Below, piece after piece: positions 42,601 to 54,276 of a stretch of 64,000 nucleotides of DNA. The position numbers and the translations under genes are program-made. The notes beneath the pieces are model-generated. The model was not told the origin of the DNA. It saw only the letters and a list, made by a program, of their open reading frames with translations, and searched no databases. The DNA is from Tragulus kanchil (Eukaryota > Chordata > Mammalia > Artiodactyla > Tragulidae): the NCBI GenBank assembly GCA_022376925.1, contig JAIOJX010000032.1, positions 203,046,939-203,110,938 on the forward strand. The letters are read 5' to 3'. How positions within the stretch are numbered: position 1 is the first letter of the stretch; the number at the start of each line of letters is the position of its first letter.

Positions 42601-44773
42601 ATCTGAGTACCCTGCAATGCAGGAACCCACTTACATGGGGCGCGTGTGTACACACCTAGGCAGACGCACTCCCATGGGCACCTCTTAGGCAGGAGCCGGC
42701 CTCTCCCTAACGGGCACCAACTGCTGAAGACAGACATGGTCACATGCGTGTGCACACAGCCTCGCCTGTGGAACACAGTTGGGCAAAAGAGGATGCAGCA
42801 ACTTGGCTCACTTAACAGACAGGCAGACAGCACATCAGAAAGTTGGGAGCCCCCAGCTTGTGCGAGCCATGCCAATTATTGGACCAGAAGGGCTGCTCCC
42901 AACGAGCAGGGCCCTGCTGCCTGGTACCACCTCTGCCTGTCCTCTGGGGTCACTGCCAAGGGCACGGGGCCATGCATGCACCCAGTGAAGCACATAGGTG
43001 ACAGGGTCAGTCTGTCACCAGCCAGGGCCACCACGGGCCAGGACATTCTAAGCCAGTGCTCTTCTCCCTTCCCCTCAGGAACGTGAGCACATTGTATAAA
43101 CACAGTCTCTCTTCCCCAGCCGGCAACATCTTCCTCCCATTGCCTAATCTCCCCTATTTTCTGTTTGCCGTCAACAGATCGATTTCAAGCTACAGGCCTA
43201 TGGGGGCTCTGCTTCTCTTGCGCTGAAGGTTTCCCAGCCACACCCTGCACATCGGGGCAGAACAATGCTAAAGAGCGTGGGTCTGGAGCACAGGGGCCTG
43301 GGTCCCGATTCTGACTTCCCATCTGCTAGAGAGTTATGGGTACTCTGAGCCTATTTCATTTCAAGTGGCGTGCGAGGTCTTAGTTCCCTGACCAGGGACT
43401 GAACCTGTGGCCCCAGCAGTGGATGTGTGAAGCCCTAACCACTGGTCAACCAGGAAATTCCCACGGTGCTTATTTCCTTATCTGTAAAATGAGATTCCTA
43501 AGTCAGAGGATGGTTGGAACAATGAACTAAGATCACGCATACAAAGCGCTCAGCACCAAAACAGCCTTGAGTAAGCAACCAGCAGAGGCAGCCTAATTAA
43601 GAACTCTCAGAAAGTTCTCTCTTCTGTGTTTTTACTTTTGGATGCAGTTTGACCATGACAGGGCATGGCATCTTACCAAAACGAGTCGTGAAAAATAATC
43701 TGAGTACCCTGCAATGCAGGAACCCACTTACATGGGGCGCGTGTGTACACACCTAGGCAGACGCACTCCCATGGGCACCTCTTAGGCAGGAGCCGGCCTC
43801 TCCCTAACGGGCACCAACTGCTGAAGACAGACATGGTCACATGCGTGTGCACACAGCCTCGCCTGTGGAACACAGTTGGGCAAAAGAGGATGCAGCAACT
43901 TGGCTCACTTAACAGACAGGCAGACAGCACATCAGAAAGTTGGGAGCCCCCAGCTTGTGCGAGCCATGCCAATTATTGGACCAGAAGGGCTGCTCCCAAC
44001 GAGCAGGGCCCTGCTGCCTGGTACCACCTCTGCCTGTCCTCTGGGGTCACTGCCAAGGGCACGGGGCCATGCATGCACCCAGTGAAGCACATAGGTGACA
44101 CGGTCAGTCTGTCACCAGCCAGGGCCACCACGGGCCAGGACATTCTAAGCCAGTGCTCTTCTCCCTTTCCCTCAGGAACGTGAGCACATTGTATAAACAC
44201 ACAGTCTCTCTTCCCCAGCCGGCAATATCTTCCTCCCATTGCCTAATCTCCCCTATTTTCTGTTTGCCGTCAACAGATCGATTTCAAGCTACAGGCCTAT
44301 GGGGGCTCTGCTTCTCTTGCGCTGAAGGTTTCCCAGCCACACCCTGCACATCGGGGCAGAACAATGCTAAAGAGCGTGGGTCTGGAGCACAGGGGCCTGG
44401 GTCCCGATTCTGACTTCCCATCTGCTAGAGAGTTATGGGTACTCTGAGCCTATTTCATTTCAAGTGGCGTGCGAGGTCTTAGTTCCCTGACCAGGGACTG
44501 AACCTGTGGTCCCGGCAGTGGATGTGTGAAGCCCTAACCACTGGTCAACCAGGAAATTCCCACGGTGCTTATTTCCTTATCTGTAAAATGAGATTCCTAA
44601 GTCAGAGGATGGTTGGAACAATGAACTAAGATCACGCATACAAAGCGCTCAGCACCAAAACAGCCTTGAGTAAGCAACCAGCAGAGGCAGCCTAATTAAG
44701 AACTCTCAGAAAGTTCTCTCTTCTGTGTTTTTACTTTTGGATGCAGTTTGACCATGACAGGGCATGGCATCTT
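42560..44773. repeat. Tandem duplication 13 (offset 1,097-1,099 bp)
   Basis: Bases 42597-43674 recur at 43694-44773. The lead-in 43675-43693 is a compressed form of 42560-42596. Copy differences are G/C near 43004/44101, C/T near 43127/44226 and 43412/44511, A/G near 43417/44516 and a CA gain near 44200. The T/C changes look allelic. Confidence 0.95.
43363..43460 (-). mobile_element. CHR-1-like SINE fragment, antisense
   Basis: GAGGTCTTAGTTCCCTGACC, GGGACTGAACCTGTGG and AACCACTGGTCAACCAGG are the reversed head and box B of a tRNA-derived SINE. Duplicate at 44462-44559. Confidence 0.75.
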
Positions 44774-44880
44774 CTACACACATACGAGCCCCTGTCATGG
44801 ACAGGGCACCTTTGTGCCAGCAAAGCACAGCAGATGGCAGGGAGGAGACGACTTAGAAGACAGAATCAAGTGACTGCATG

Positions 44881-45040
44881 GGGCGACAGAGGATGAGAGG
44901 GCTGGGTGACACCACTGACTCAACGGACATGAATTTGAGCAAACTCTGGGAGATGGTGAAGGACAGGGAAGCCTGGTGTGCTGAGTCTATAGGACCACAA
45001 AGGGCCAGACTCAACTTAGCGACTGAATAACAACAACATG
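44881..45040 (+). mobile_element. BovB 3' tail / Bov-A unit
   Basis: GACAGAGGATGAGAGGGCTG, ACATGAATTTGAGCAAACTC, then GGACCACAAAGGGCCAGACT and an AACAACAAC end. This is the standard BovB 3' terminus. Confidence 0.85.
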
Positions 45041-45112
45041 CACACGTATGTGCAATACATACATATATCTATATAACATATATGTGCATGTATGTCTGTA
45101 CATACACACATG
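45041..45112. repeat. AT/CA alternating purine-pyrimidine repeat
   Basis: Alternating CATATATA and TGTATGT runs follow the BovB tail, as microsatellites often do. There is no fixed unit. Confidence 0.75.
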
Positions 45113-46117
45113 CTGTTTGTTCTGATTCTCTGTAGAGCCTGCGACCACAGAAACCTCTTTCTCTCAAGAGCACCTTGCAGCCCGCAAGTTCCACAAATGC
45201 GTCAACGAATGCTGCACTTGAGGGTCAGAATCGAAGAGGGCTATAGGCCTTTGCTTTCACCCACTGTCCAGAAGGTGGGGCTATCCCTAAAGCTAAACCC
45301 TGGGGTGCTTTCTGAAGTAATACATCACTGTGGTCCTTATTCATCCGGGTCCTTTAATCTGAAGTCTTCCAGGCTGAAAAACCTGGAGTGGGGATTAAGG
45401 AGGCATGCTCTTTCATGAATGACAGCTCCCAGTCTGTTTCAGGTTTTCGGTTTTTGTTTTCTTCTTTTGACACAAGGTGACCCAAGGCTTCTCTCCTCTC
45501 GGTCATCCTGCGTGAATACCTGCAGCTGCGTTGGCCTCAGCAGTGGCCTGGCCCTGAACTGCCATCACCACAAAAGGCAGCATGAGTCTTTCTTCTCAGA
45601 CCTGCACCTGCTCCTCCTCCACACAGGAGGCCAGACCTCGGGGTGGAATCCAGGGAGGGTGAAGAGGGTGCTCTTGGTAGCACTTGGCCAAAGCAGAGAA
45701 GAGGTCTCCTCTCTCTGTGACTTCCGATCAGCTGCCCTTGAACAGCACAAACAGCAGAAGTGCAAGGGGGAAGAGCCTGCCTGCGCGGACGGAGCCCCGT
45801 CTCATAGGAGCCTCTCCCTTGAAACACATCACCTGGGAGCACTGATTTCCTGTGTCCAGCACTTGCTGCCCAGGTTCCCTACAAAGCCTGTGGTCTAGCT
45901 TGAGGAGGCGTGGTATCTGGGTTCTGGGTTCTAGGCCAGGGATTCCCCATCTTTCAGTCTCACGGAATAAACCTCACTTGGTCCCACTACCACCAAATCT
46001 GGGAACTGATACAAAGTTGACTGATTTGTCAGGTAAGAAGTTTAAGGGAAAACAAACAAACAAAAAGAACACAGAACGACCATCCTTTCATAAAAGAAGA
46101 GCCATTAAAAAAAAAAG
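45113..46117. other. Single-copy stretch, no gene seen
   Basis: A 159-codon plus-strand frame (45419-45898) overlaps a 101-codon minus-strand frame (45537-45842), and neither shows a domain. No transposon is recognised before the CHR insertion at 46127. Confidence 0.4.
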
Positions 46118-46416
46118 TCATTTTAGGGCTTTCCCTGGTGGTCCAGTGGGTAAGGACACCGCCTTGCAGTGCAAGGGGCGCCGGTTCGATCCTTGGCCTG
46201 GGAAGATCCCACGTGCCGCGGAGCAGCTGGACCGATGTGTCCAATTACCGAGCGGGAGCTCTGGAGCGCATGCGCCCAGAGCCGGTGCTCTGCGACAACA
46301 GAGGCCACTGCGATGGAGGCCCACACGGGCCAAAGAACAAAGACGGATGAAAATAGATAAATGAAAGACCAATAGAAGTGGCCAAAAAACAAATTTTTTT
46401 AAAAAATTCATTTTAG
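46118..46416 (+). mobile_element. CHR-type SINE with target-site duplication
   Basis: The direct repeats TCATTTTAG at 46118-46126 and 46408-46416 flank the element. It starts GGCTTTCCCTGGTGGTCCAG, has box B GCCGGTTCGATCCTTGG and ends in an A-rich region. It is young and close to the copies at 17815 and 61600. Duplication 14 starts inside it. Confidence 0.92.
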
Positions 46417-46994
46417 CATTCCAAATGAAGAAGGCCATCATTCCTGAATAATGGGAACAGTCTTGCTCTGGTGCGACTTCTGCTTTGCCTCATTTTGTTC
46501 TGATCTCAGATGTTCAGACGAGTATCTGAGGTGCATCTGCCACTATTCAGGATTCTCTGCCTTTCTCCCCAAGTTATGTTCTTGGCTTGCTGTTTTCTTA
46601 TTTGAAACTTCGACTTTCTGCCTTTTCCCGAATGGTTTCTCTGGAAGTTTTCCCAGAAGCAAAACGCCAGGGGAATGGCAGTATAAGAAAAGGGGACTTA
46701 AACACCCGCCTTTTAGGACTCCCACTGCCAGGCTAATTCTCAAGAGTAAATGATGTTCCAGGGGTTGGCTGGGGGTGAGTGTCCTTCTTCCCTTTCACTG
46801 CCAGCTAGACTCTCCAAAGTTCCGACTCCTGTGGCCCTCCTAGCCGAGGCAGCATGGGACCTGTCGGCTAATTGGCAGGTTTGGTTGGTAAGATGAGAAA
46901 GTTATAGGCATCTTGCTGGGTCATGACTTATTCTGCCTGGAACAGGGACTGAACCTGACTGGTGGCTGCCACCATTAGCCAAGTTGCCCTGGAT

Positions 46995-47002
46995 ATTTGC
47001 AT
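46995..47002 (+). promoter_or_regulatory. Octamer motif (ATTTGCAT)
   Basis: A perfect POU-type octamer lies in repeat-free DNA. The copied site is 48136-48143. A single 8-mer is weak evidence. Confidence 0.2.
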
Positions 47003-47353
47003 GAGCTCCCCGCCAGCCCCTGCCCCCACCTCTGTGTCCCAGGCCTATTCCACCAACAAGGGCAGCTGGTCAGGAGCAGCTGGGGGTGACTGGGAAGTCA
47101 GGAGACCAACTGTGACCAACTGATATTTATACCCCGGGAGTGCTCTCCCTTCCATGTGGTCACCTTGGGCATCTCTCCCCAGTTCCCGGGGATGCTGTCT
47201 TTGGTCAAAGCATTCTTAAAGCTCCTCTTGGGAACTGCCTTGAGAAAGAGACCTCACTTTCCTATGTAATCAGAAATCGCTTTGTCACCTAGCTGATTTC
47301 CCACACTTGCCTTCGTATGACCTTGGTGGCATTCAAAAGGAAACCCACTCCCA

Positions 47354-47545
47354 CGTGCGCGGAGCAGCTGGACCGATGTGTCCAATTACCGAGCGGGAGC
47401 TCTGGAGCGCATGCGCCCAGAGCCGGTGCTCTGCGACAACAGAGGCCACTGCGATGGAGGCCCACACGGGCCAAAGAACAAAGACGGATGAAAATAGATA
47501 AATGAAAGACCAATAGAAGTGGCCAAAAAACAAATTTTTTTAAAA
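47354..47545 (+). mobile_element. CHR-type SINE, 3' part only (duplicate)
   Basis: This is the 3' portion of the SINE at 46127, brought in by duplication 14. Its missing head comes from the duplication join. Confidence 0.88.
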
Positions 47546-48565
47546 AATTCATTTTAGCATTCCAAATGAAGAAGGCCATCATTCCTGAATAATGGGAACA
47601 GTCTTGCTCTGGTGCGACTTCTGCTTTGCCTCATTTTGTTCTGATCTCAGATGTTCAGACGAGTATCTGAGGTGCATCTGCCACTATTCAGGATTCTCTG
47701 CCTTTCTCCCCAAGTTATGTTCTTGGCTTGCTGTTTTCTTATTTGAAACTTCGACTTTCTGCCTTTTCCCGAATGGTTTCTCTGGAAGTTTTCCCAGAAG
47801 CAAAACGCCAGGGGAATGGCAGTATAAGAAAAGGGGACTTAAACACCCGCCTTTTAGGACTCCCACTGCCAGGCTAATTCTCAAGAGTAAATGATGTTCC
47901 AGGGGTTGGCTGGGGGTGAGTGTCCTTCTTCCCTTTCACTGCCAGCTAGACTCTCCAAAGTTCCGACTCCTGTGGCCCTCCTAGCCGAGGCAGCATGGGA
48001 CCTGTCGGCTAATTGGCAGGTTTGGTTGGTAAGATGAGAAAGTTATAGGCATCTTGCTGGGTCATGACTTATTCTGCCTGGAACAGGGACTGAACCTGAC
48101 TGGTGGCTGCCACCATTAGCCAAGTTGCCCTGGATATTTGCATGAGCTCCCCGCCAGCCCCTGCCCCCACCTCTGTGTCCCAGGCCTATTCCACCAACAA
48201 GGGCAGCTGGTCAGGAGCAGCTGGGGGTGACTGGGAAGTCAGGAGACCAACTGTGACCAACTGATATTTATACCCCCGGAGAGTGCTCTCCCCTTCCATG
48301 TGGTCACCTTGGGCATCTCTCCCCAGTTCCCGGGGATGCTGTCTTTGGTCAAAGCATTCTTAAAGCTCCTCTTGGGAACTGCCTTGAGAAAGAGACCTCA
48401 CTTTCCTATGTAATCAGAAATCGCTTTGTCACCTAGCTGATTTCCCACACTTGCCTTCGTATGACCTTGGTGGCATTCAAAAGGAAACCCACTCCCATAG
48501 GAAGAAGACTCGCCACCAGCAGGCATCTTCAGAGAAGACAATGCAGACTTTGAGGAGAGAGCAAG

Positions 48566-49365
48566 GAGGAGTGAGGGATGGACGCACAGGGAGGAGTGAG
48601 GGATGGACGCACAGGGAGGAGTGAGGGGTGGCTGCACAGAGAGGAGTGAGGGGTGGCTGCACAGGGAGGAGTGAGGGGTGGCCGCACAGGGAGGAGTGAG
48701 GGATGGACGCACAGGGAGGAGTGAGGGGTGGCCGCACAGGGAGGAGTGAGGGGCGGGCGCACAGGGAGGAGTGAGGGGCGGGCGCACAGGGAGGAGTGAG
48801 GGGCGGGCGCACAGGGAGGAGTGAGGGGCGGGCGCACAGGGAGGAGTGAGGGGTGGCTGCACAGGGAGGAGTGAGGGGCGGGCGCACAGGGAGGAGTGAG
48901 GGGCGGGCGCACAGGGAGGAGTGAGGGGCGGACGCACAGGGAGGAGTGAGGGGCGGGCGCACAGGGAGGAGTGAGGGGTGGACGCACAGGGAGGAGTGAG
49001 GGGTGGCTGCACAGGGAGGAGTGAGGGGCGGACGCACAGGGAGGAGTGAGGGATGGGCGCACAGGGAGGAGTGAGGGGCGGGCACACAGGGAGGAGTGAC
49101 GGGCGGGCGCACAGGGAGGAGTGAGGGGTGGCTGCACAGGGAGGAGTGAGGGATGGACGCACAGGGAGGAGTGAGGGGCGGGCGCACAGGGAGGAGTGAG
49201 GGGCGGGCGCACAGGGAGGAGTGAGGGGCGGACGCACAGGGAGGAGTGAGGGGTGGCTGCACAGGGAGGAGTGAGGGGTGGCTGCACAGGGAGGAGTGAG
49301 GGGCGGACGCACAGGGAGGAGTGAGGGGTGGCTGCACAGGGAGGAGTGAGGGGCGGACGCACATG
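48566..49365 (+). repeat. 25-bp minisatellite, 32 units
   Basis: Thirty-two head-to-tail units of exactly 25 bases fill the interval with no length change. The unit reads GAGGAGTGAGGG followed by a variable GGTGGCTGC-type part and ACAGG. Units vary mainly at four positions and fall into types: GATGGACGC (units 1, 2, 6, 24), GGTGGCTGC (3, 4, 12, 18, 23, 28, 29, 31), GGTGGCCGC (5, 7), GGCGGGCGC (8-11, 13, 14, 16, 22, 25, 26) and GGCGGACGC (15, 19, 27, 30, 32), with single variants in 17, 20 and 21. Many differences are C/T at CpG. The three minus-strand frames stay open for about 300 codons because the unit holds no minus-strand stop. This is not a gene. Confidence 0.97.
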
Positions 49366-50078
49366 GAGGCTGTACCTTGCAGGGAGTTGGGCCTCACTGT
49401 TGTAGGAGATTGACTTCACCCCTCCCTCCCATGTACCCAGTGAGCTGGGGCTACATGGGGTAGCCTATTATCCAGATGAGAAAATGAAGCCTCAGAGGCT
49501 AATGACGAATGATGATGACAAATCTACCAACGGGGCTAAGTTAGGGCCTCATACGCCACCACAGGGAGCTTCCCGTTCGACTGGTCAACACATCCCACCT
49601 GTCTAAAGCAGGATGTGAGTACAGACTAGAACACAAAACAAAAAAACAAAAAGAAACAGAACAGCCGACAGATCCCGTCTCCGCCCACTGCACACGGTCA
49701 TGTGACTATTTCCTCCCAGATGATCAGCACCTGCTCTTCGGACCTCTCTGCCAAGAGGAAAGACTGGAGCCAGGAAACAGAGAGGCCCGATGGTAAATTT
49801 GGTCCCCAGCTCCTGTCCCCAGCCTTTCAGTTCCCTACCTCCCTTCAAGAACACAGCCGGGGTTGAGCTGTACAGAATGCAGGAGGTGGTGCAGGGATGG
49901 AGGTAGAACTGGGCAGACTCTGGTCGGAATCGGCCTCCACTGTCCACGGGCTCCTCAACTGTGCAGCCAGCTCGGATCTTGGTTGCAGTGTTGGTACAGC
50001 GAGGCACCCTGGGTTGTTGTAAGGATTCCGTGAGCATGTATAGCTGATGCCTGGGAAGTTTGTCTTTGAATGAGATGC
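49366..50078. other. Single-copy stretch, no gene seen
   Basis: A short reversed MIR-like piece may lie at 49466-49515 (CCAGATGAGAAAATGAAGCC). An A-rich AAC/AAAC run is at 49631-49662. The 265-codon minus-strand frame at 49603-50400 shows no domain and runs into a MIR. Confidence 0.45.
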
Positions 50079-50351
50079 TCAAAACTAAGCACCCCCAGTC
50101 CCAGGTGAATGCCTCCTTACTGCCAGGGGTGGAGCCCCAAGAGCCCTTTCCCTGGATGCCCTCCCCTGCAGCCCTGACCTCCTCCCACCCCCTAGATCTG
50201 CCAAGGCGGTGAGCCGCAAAGCAGAGGCCGCCCAGTTTCTTGACTGCCTCTAAACTCTGATAGCGTAAACAGTGACAAAAAGGAACAGCAAACAATTTCC
50301 CAACAGGGGACGAAGAATACAAGGGGAGCCATTTGTCATCCACAAGTGTCT

Positions 50352-50565
50352 CCGGCAAAGTGGACGTGGAGGCAGATCTGGGTTCAAATCCTGATTTCAC
50401 CTTTTATTAGCTCTGTGACTTTGTGGACGCTGCTCAACCTCTCTCAGCTCTGGTCTTGTCATCTGTCAAATAAGCAAAATATGTGTGCCTACCCTGCAGT
50501 ACTGTGGAGATTCAAAGGCAATAAATAGGGGAAAGCATGGAGTGCTGCGCTTGGCACATAGTAAC
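50352..50565 (+). mobile_element. MIR SINE
   Basis: GATCTGGGTTCAAATCCTGA, TTATTAGCTCTGTGACTTTG, CAACCTCTCTCAGCTCTGG, and GAGATTCAAAGGCAATAAAT followed by GCTTGGCACATAGTAA fit MIR. Duplicate at 51428-51642. Confidence 0.87.
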
Positions 50566-50760
50566 ACAGATGCCCTAGTGGCATTGACGGTAAAGAATCT
50601 ACCCGCAATGCGGAAGACCCAGGTTCAATCCCTGAGTCAGAGAAGGAAATGGCAACCCACTCCAGTATTCTTGCCTGGGAAATCCTAAGGACAGAGAAGC
50701 CTGGTGGGCTACAGTCCACGGGGGTTTCAAAGAGCGGGATGTGACGGAGTGACCAACACT
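50566..50760 (+). mobile_element. Bov-tA SINE
   Basis: GATGCCCTAGTGGCATTGAC head, box B CCAGGTTCAATCCCTGAG, CCACTCCAGTATTCTTGCC core and a 3' end near 50760. It sits next to the MIR end. Duplicate at 51643-51835. Confidence 0.9.
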
Positions 50761-51642
50761 TTTCCAATAAGGGCAAGTTGGTTCAAGAAGTGTTGCCCCA
50801 TGCTGGAAAGATTAGAAGTAAAAAAGTAAGATGCTGTCCAAGTGGCCCCGTGCAGATCCACCATCTGCAGAAAGAAAATGAAGGAATTTCTTCTAAAGGG
50901 CAAAGTGTGCAAGAGCAAACTCAATCCAAATAGGTTTCTCTTCCACTTACACACCTAGCGATGGAGAACTCACTACTCAGAAGATAGTTAATGTCTGAGG
51001 ACCAAACATGCAGGTTAATCAAAGACCCTCTCCTTTGCCCCAACTTATCCTACCCCAGGTAATTCTAGTTTGGGATTCATCTAAAGTCAGCACCTTCTGC
51101 CTTCTTAAAGCAAATACAAGTCTGAGACTAAAGCTGAGATTCCAGTGCCAGGGTCAAAACTAAGCACCCCCAGTCCCAGGTGAATGCCTCCTTACTGCCA
51201 GGGGTGGAGCCCCAAGAGCCCTTTCCCTGGATGCCCTTCCCGGCAGCCCTGACCTCCTCCCACCCCCTAGATCTGCCAAGGTGGTGAGCCGCAAAGCAGA
51301 GGCCGCCCAGTTTCTTGACTGCCTCTAAACTCTGATAGCGTAAACAGTGACAAAAAGGAACAGCAAACAATTTCCCAATAGGGGACGAAGAATACAAGGG
51401 GAGCCATTTGTCATCCACAAGTGTCTCCGGCAAAGTGGACGTGGAGGCAGATCTGGGTTCAAATCCTGACTTCACCTTTTATTAGCTCTGTGACTTTGTG
51501 GACGCTGCTCAACCTCTCTCAGCTCTGGTCTTGTCATGTGTCAAATAAGCAAAATATGTGTGCCTACCCTGCAGTACTGTGGAGATTCAAAGGCAATAAA
51601 TAGGGGAAAGCATGAAGTGCTGCGCTTGGCACATAGTAACAC

Positions 51643-51835
51643 AGATGCCCTAGTGGCATTGGCGGTAAAGAATCTACCCGCAATGCGGAAGACCCAGGTT
51701 CAATCCCTGAGTCAGAGAAGGAAATGGCAACCCACTCCAGTATTCTTGCCTGGGAAATCCTAAGGACAGAGAAGCCTGGTGGGCTACAGTCCACGGGGTT
51801 GCAAAGAGCTGGATGTGACTGAGTGACCAACACTT
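51643..51835 (+). mobile_element. Bov-tA SINE (duplicate of 50566-50760)
   Basis: Second copy within duplication 15. It differs from the first mainly in its 3' part (GGGGTTGCAAAGAGCTGG against GGGGGTTTCAAAGAGCGGG). Confidence 0.9.
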
Positions 51836-52096
51836 TTCCAATAAGTGCAAGTTGGTTCAAGAAGTGTTGCCCCATGCTGGAAAGATTAGAAGTAAAAAAG
51901 TAAGATGCTGTCCAAGTGGCCCCGTGCAGATCCACCATCTGCAGAAAGAAAATGAAGGAATTTCTTCTAAAGGGCAAAGTGTGCAAGAGCAAACTCAATC
52001 CAAATAGGTTTCTCTTCCACTTACACACCCCTAGCGATGGAGAACTCACTACTCAGAAGATAGTTAATGTCTGAGGACCAAACATGCAGGTTAATC

Positions 52097-54276
52097 AAAG
52101 ACCCTCTCCTTTGCCCCAACTTATCCTACCCCAGGTAATTCTAGTTTGGGATTCATCTAAAGTCAGCACCCTCTGCCTTCTTAAAGCAAATACAAGTCTG
52201 AGACTAAAGCTGAGATTCCAGTGCCAGGGTCAAACCCTACGTGTTTGCTGACACCCCGGTTTGGGTGTGCAGGAAGGGTCAGGCTGCAGGGAAAGCAGCA
52301 CAGAGCTGGCAGCTCCAGGAAGTTCTGGGGCCTGGCCTGGCCCTGAAGAGGGTCCTGCGGTCCTACGTCTCCCTGGGCAAACCCCCCCTCCCCAAGACGC
52401 CCACAGGATGGGAGGCCCTTGACTCCCCAGACAGGCTCTGGAGGCCGTATCTACCTGTGACCTTGAATCCGAAGGCCCGGCCAAAGGAATAACAATAAGA
52501 AATGTCACCAGCCACGGCTCTCTTTGATGTCTCCCGACCTGGGGAATTGGTGTCAGAAGACACACAGGAAAGCCAGATGGTATGCTCCGGGGTCACAGGC
52601 CACCTCAGACAGAAGCCCAGAGCCCCTTTCATGTCCTTTCTCAAGCCCGTCTGTGCCAGGACGGCGGGGGTGGGAGACCAAGGAGACACAAGATTAATGG
52701 CTCCCGAGGCAGGGGGTTCGCCGCCCACTCGTCCAGCCAAGCTCCTCAGCGACTCCCCCAGCCCGGCTCCGCCAGGCGTGAAGCTGAGAAAGACTCAGAG
52801 CGGGAGGCCAGCCCTTGCCAGCCCAGCAGAGGCGGGCTGTCTTGTCCTCTGTCAGCGCTACCCCTGGGGCCCGGCCTGCGGCCGACCGGCACCAGGCTCT
52901 GTCTCGACAGCTGCCGCGGGCAGAGGTGCCCAGCCTGGCGCGCTGAGCTGCGCACCGCAGGGGCCAAAGGGGAGCGGGCGTCAAGGAGCCGCACAAGGAC
53001 AGGACTCTGTTTCGGTGAGTCTGTCTGTCCAGAGCACTGGCTTTCAGCTTTGAGAGGACCCTTTCTCATTCTGATGTTTCTCTTAGGAGCATTTGTTAGG
53101 GTGCCTGCTCAAGTCGGTTTCCTTATCTTTTAAACTGAAACTGTTTGCCTATAGAACACATAGAACCAAAAGGGGGAGGTCAAGAATAAAGACCCTCTCC
53201 TTTGCCCCAACTTATCCTACCCCAGGTAATTCTAGTTTGGGATTCATCTAAAGTCAGCACCTTCTGCCTTCTTAAAGCAAATACAAGTCTGAGACTAAAG
53301 CTGAGATTCCAGTGCCAGGGTCAAACCCTACGTGTTTGCTGACACCCCGGTTTGGGTGTGCAGGAAGGGTCAGGCTGCAGGGAAAGCAGCACAGAGCTGG
53401 CAGCTCCAGGAAGTTCTGGGGCCTGGCCTGGCCCTGAAGAGGGTCCTGCGGTCCTACGTCTCCCTGGGCAAACCCCCCCTCCCCAAGACGCCCACAGGAT
53501 GGGAGGCCCTTGACTCCCCAGACAGGCTCTGGAGGCCGTATCTACCTGTGACCTTGAATCCGAAGGCCCGGCCAAAGGAATAACAATAAGAAATGTCACC
53601 AGCCACGGCTCTCTTTGATGTCTCCCGACCTGGGGAATTGGTGTCAGAAGACACACAGGAAAGCCAGATGGTATGCTCCGGGGTCACAGGCCACCTCAGA
53701 CAGAAGCCCAGAGCCCCTTTCATGTCCTTTCTCAAGCCCGTCTGTGCCAGGACGGCGGGGGTGGGAGACCAAGGAGACACAAGATTAATGGCTCCCGAGG
53801 CAGGGGGTTCGCCGCCCACTCGTCCAGCCAAGCTCCTCAGCGACTCCCCCAGCCCGGCTCCGCCAGGCGTGAAGCTGAGAAAGACTCAGAGCGGGAGGCC
53901 AGCCCTTGCCAGCCCAGCAGAGGCGGGCTGTCTTGTCCTCTGTCAGCGCTACCCCTGGGGCCCGGCCTGCGGGCCGACCGGCACCAGGCTCTGTCTCGAC
54001 AGCTGCCGCGGGCAGAGGTGCCCAGCCTGGCGCGCTGAGCTGCGCACCGCAGGGGCCAAAGGGGAGCGGGCGTCAAGGAGCCGCACAAGGACAGGACTCT
54101 GTTTCGGTGAGTCTGTCTGTCCAGAGCACTGGCTTTCAGCTTTGAGAGGACCCTTTCTCATTCTGATGTTTCTCTTAGGAGCATTTGTTAGGGTGCCTGC
54201 TCAAGTCGGTTTCCTTATCTTTTAAACTGAAACTGTTTGCCTATAGAACACATAGAACCAAAAGGGGGAGGTCAAA
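52097..54276. repeat. Tandem duplication 16 (offset 1,091-1,093 bp)
   Basis: Bases 52097-53183 recur at about 53187-54276. The joining bases near 53184 (GAAT) are a corrupted remnant. Copy 2 has one extra G in a G-run near 53972. The first 138 bases also occur at 51022-51157. The unit carries the CpG-dense block described at 52760. Confidence 0.95.
52760..53020 (+). promoter_or_regulatory. CpG-dense block followed by a donor-like GTGAGT
   Basis: About 14 CpG dinucleotides fall within roughly 130 bases at 52870-52998, far above the neighbourhood. A splice-donor-like CG|GTGAGT is at 53013-53020. Together this could be a small CpG island with a first exon, perhaps of a non-coding transcript. 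No start codon context or homologous protein supports a coding exon, so a chance GC-rich patch is equally possible. Duplicate at about 53851-54112. Confidence 0.3.

Larger units (their letters stand above)
46208..48496. repeat. Tandem duplication 14 (offset 1,141-1,143 bp)
   Basis: Bases 46208-47353 recur at about 47351-48496. Four bases (CCCA) fit both sides of the join. One C is missing near 47357, and copy 2 has small gains near 48275-48292 (C and GA). Copy 2 contains only the 3' part of the CHR SINE. Confidence 0.95.
50079..52234. repeat. Tandem duplication 15 (offset 1,075-1,077 bp)
   Basis: Bases 50079-51153 recur at 51154-52234 with a short shared TCAAA at the join. Differences include C/T near 50238, A/G near 50587/51663 and several changes near 50725-50745/51800-51820. 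It overlaps duplication 16, so the terminal 135 bases occur three times. Confidence 0.95.

Noticed and set aside
48566..49365. CRISPR array
   Set aside because: Regular 25-bp periodicity suggested it, but there are no unique spacers: the whole unit repeats. The DNA is mammalian.
49603..50400. 265-codon minus-strand open frame, partly repeated at 51128-51475
   Set aside because: It begins inside a MIR and the repetition is due to duplication 15. No domain is visible.
52502..54225. Paired 183-210-codon plus-strand frames
   Set aside because: They use a GC-rich CpG patch in more than one frame at once. A one-base indel between copies shifts the frame, which a real coding sequence would not tolerate.
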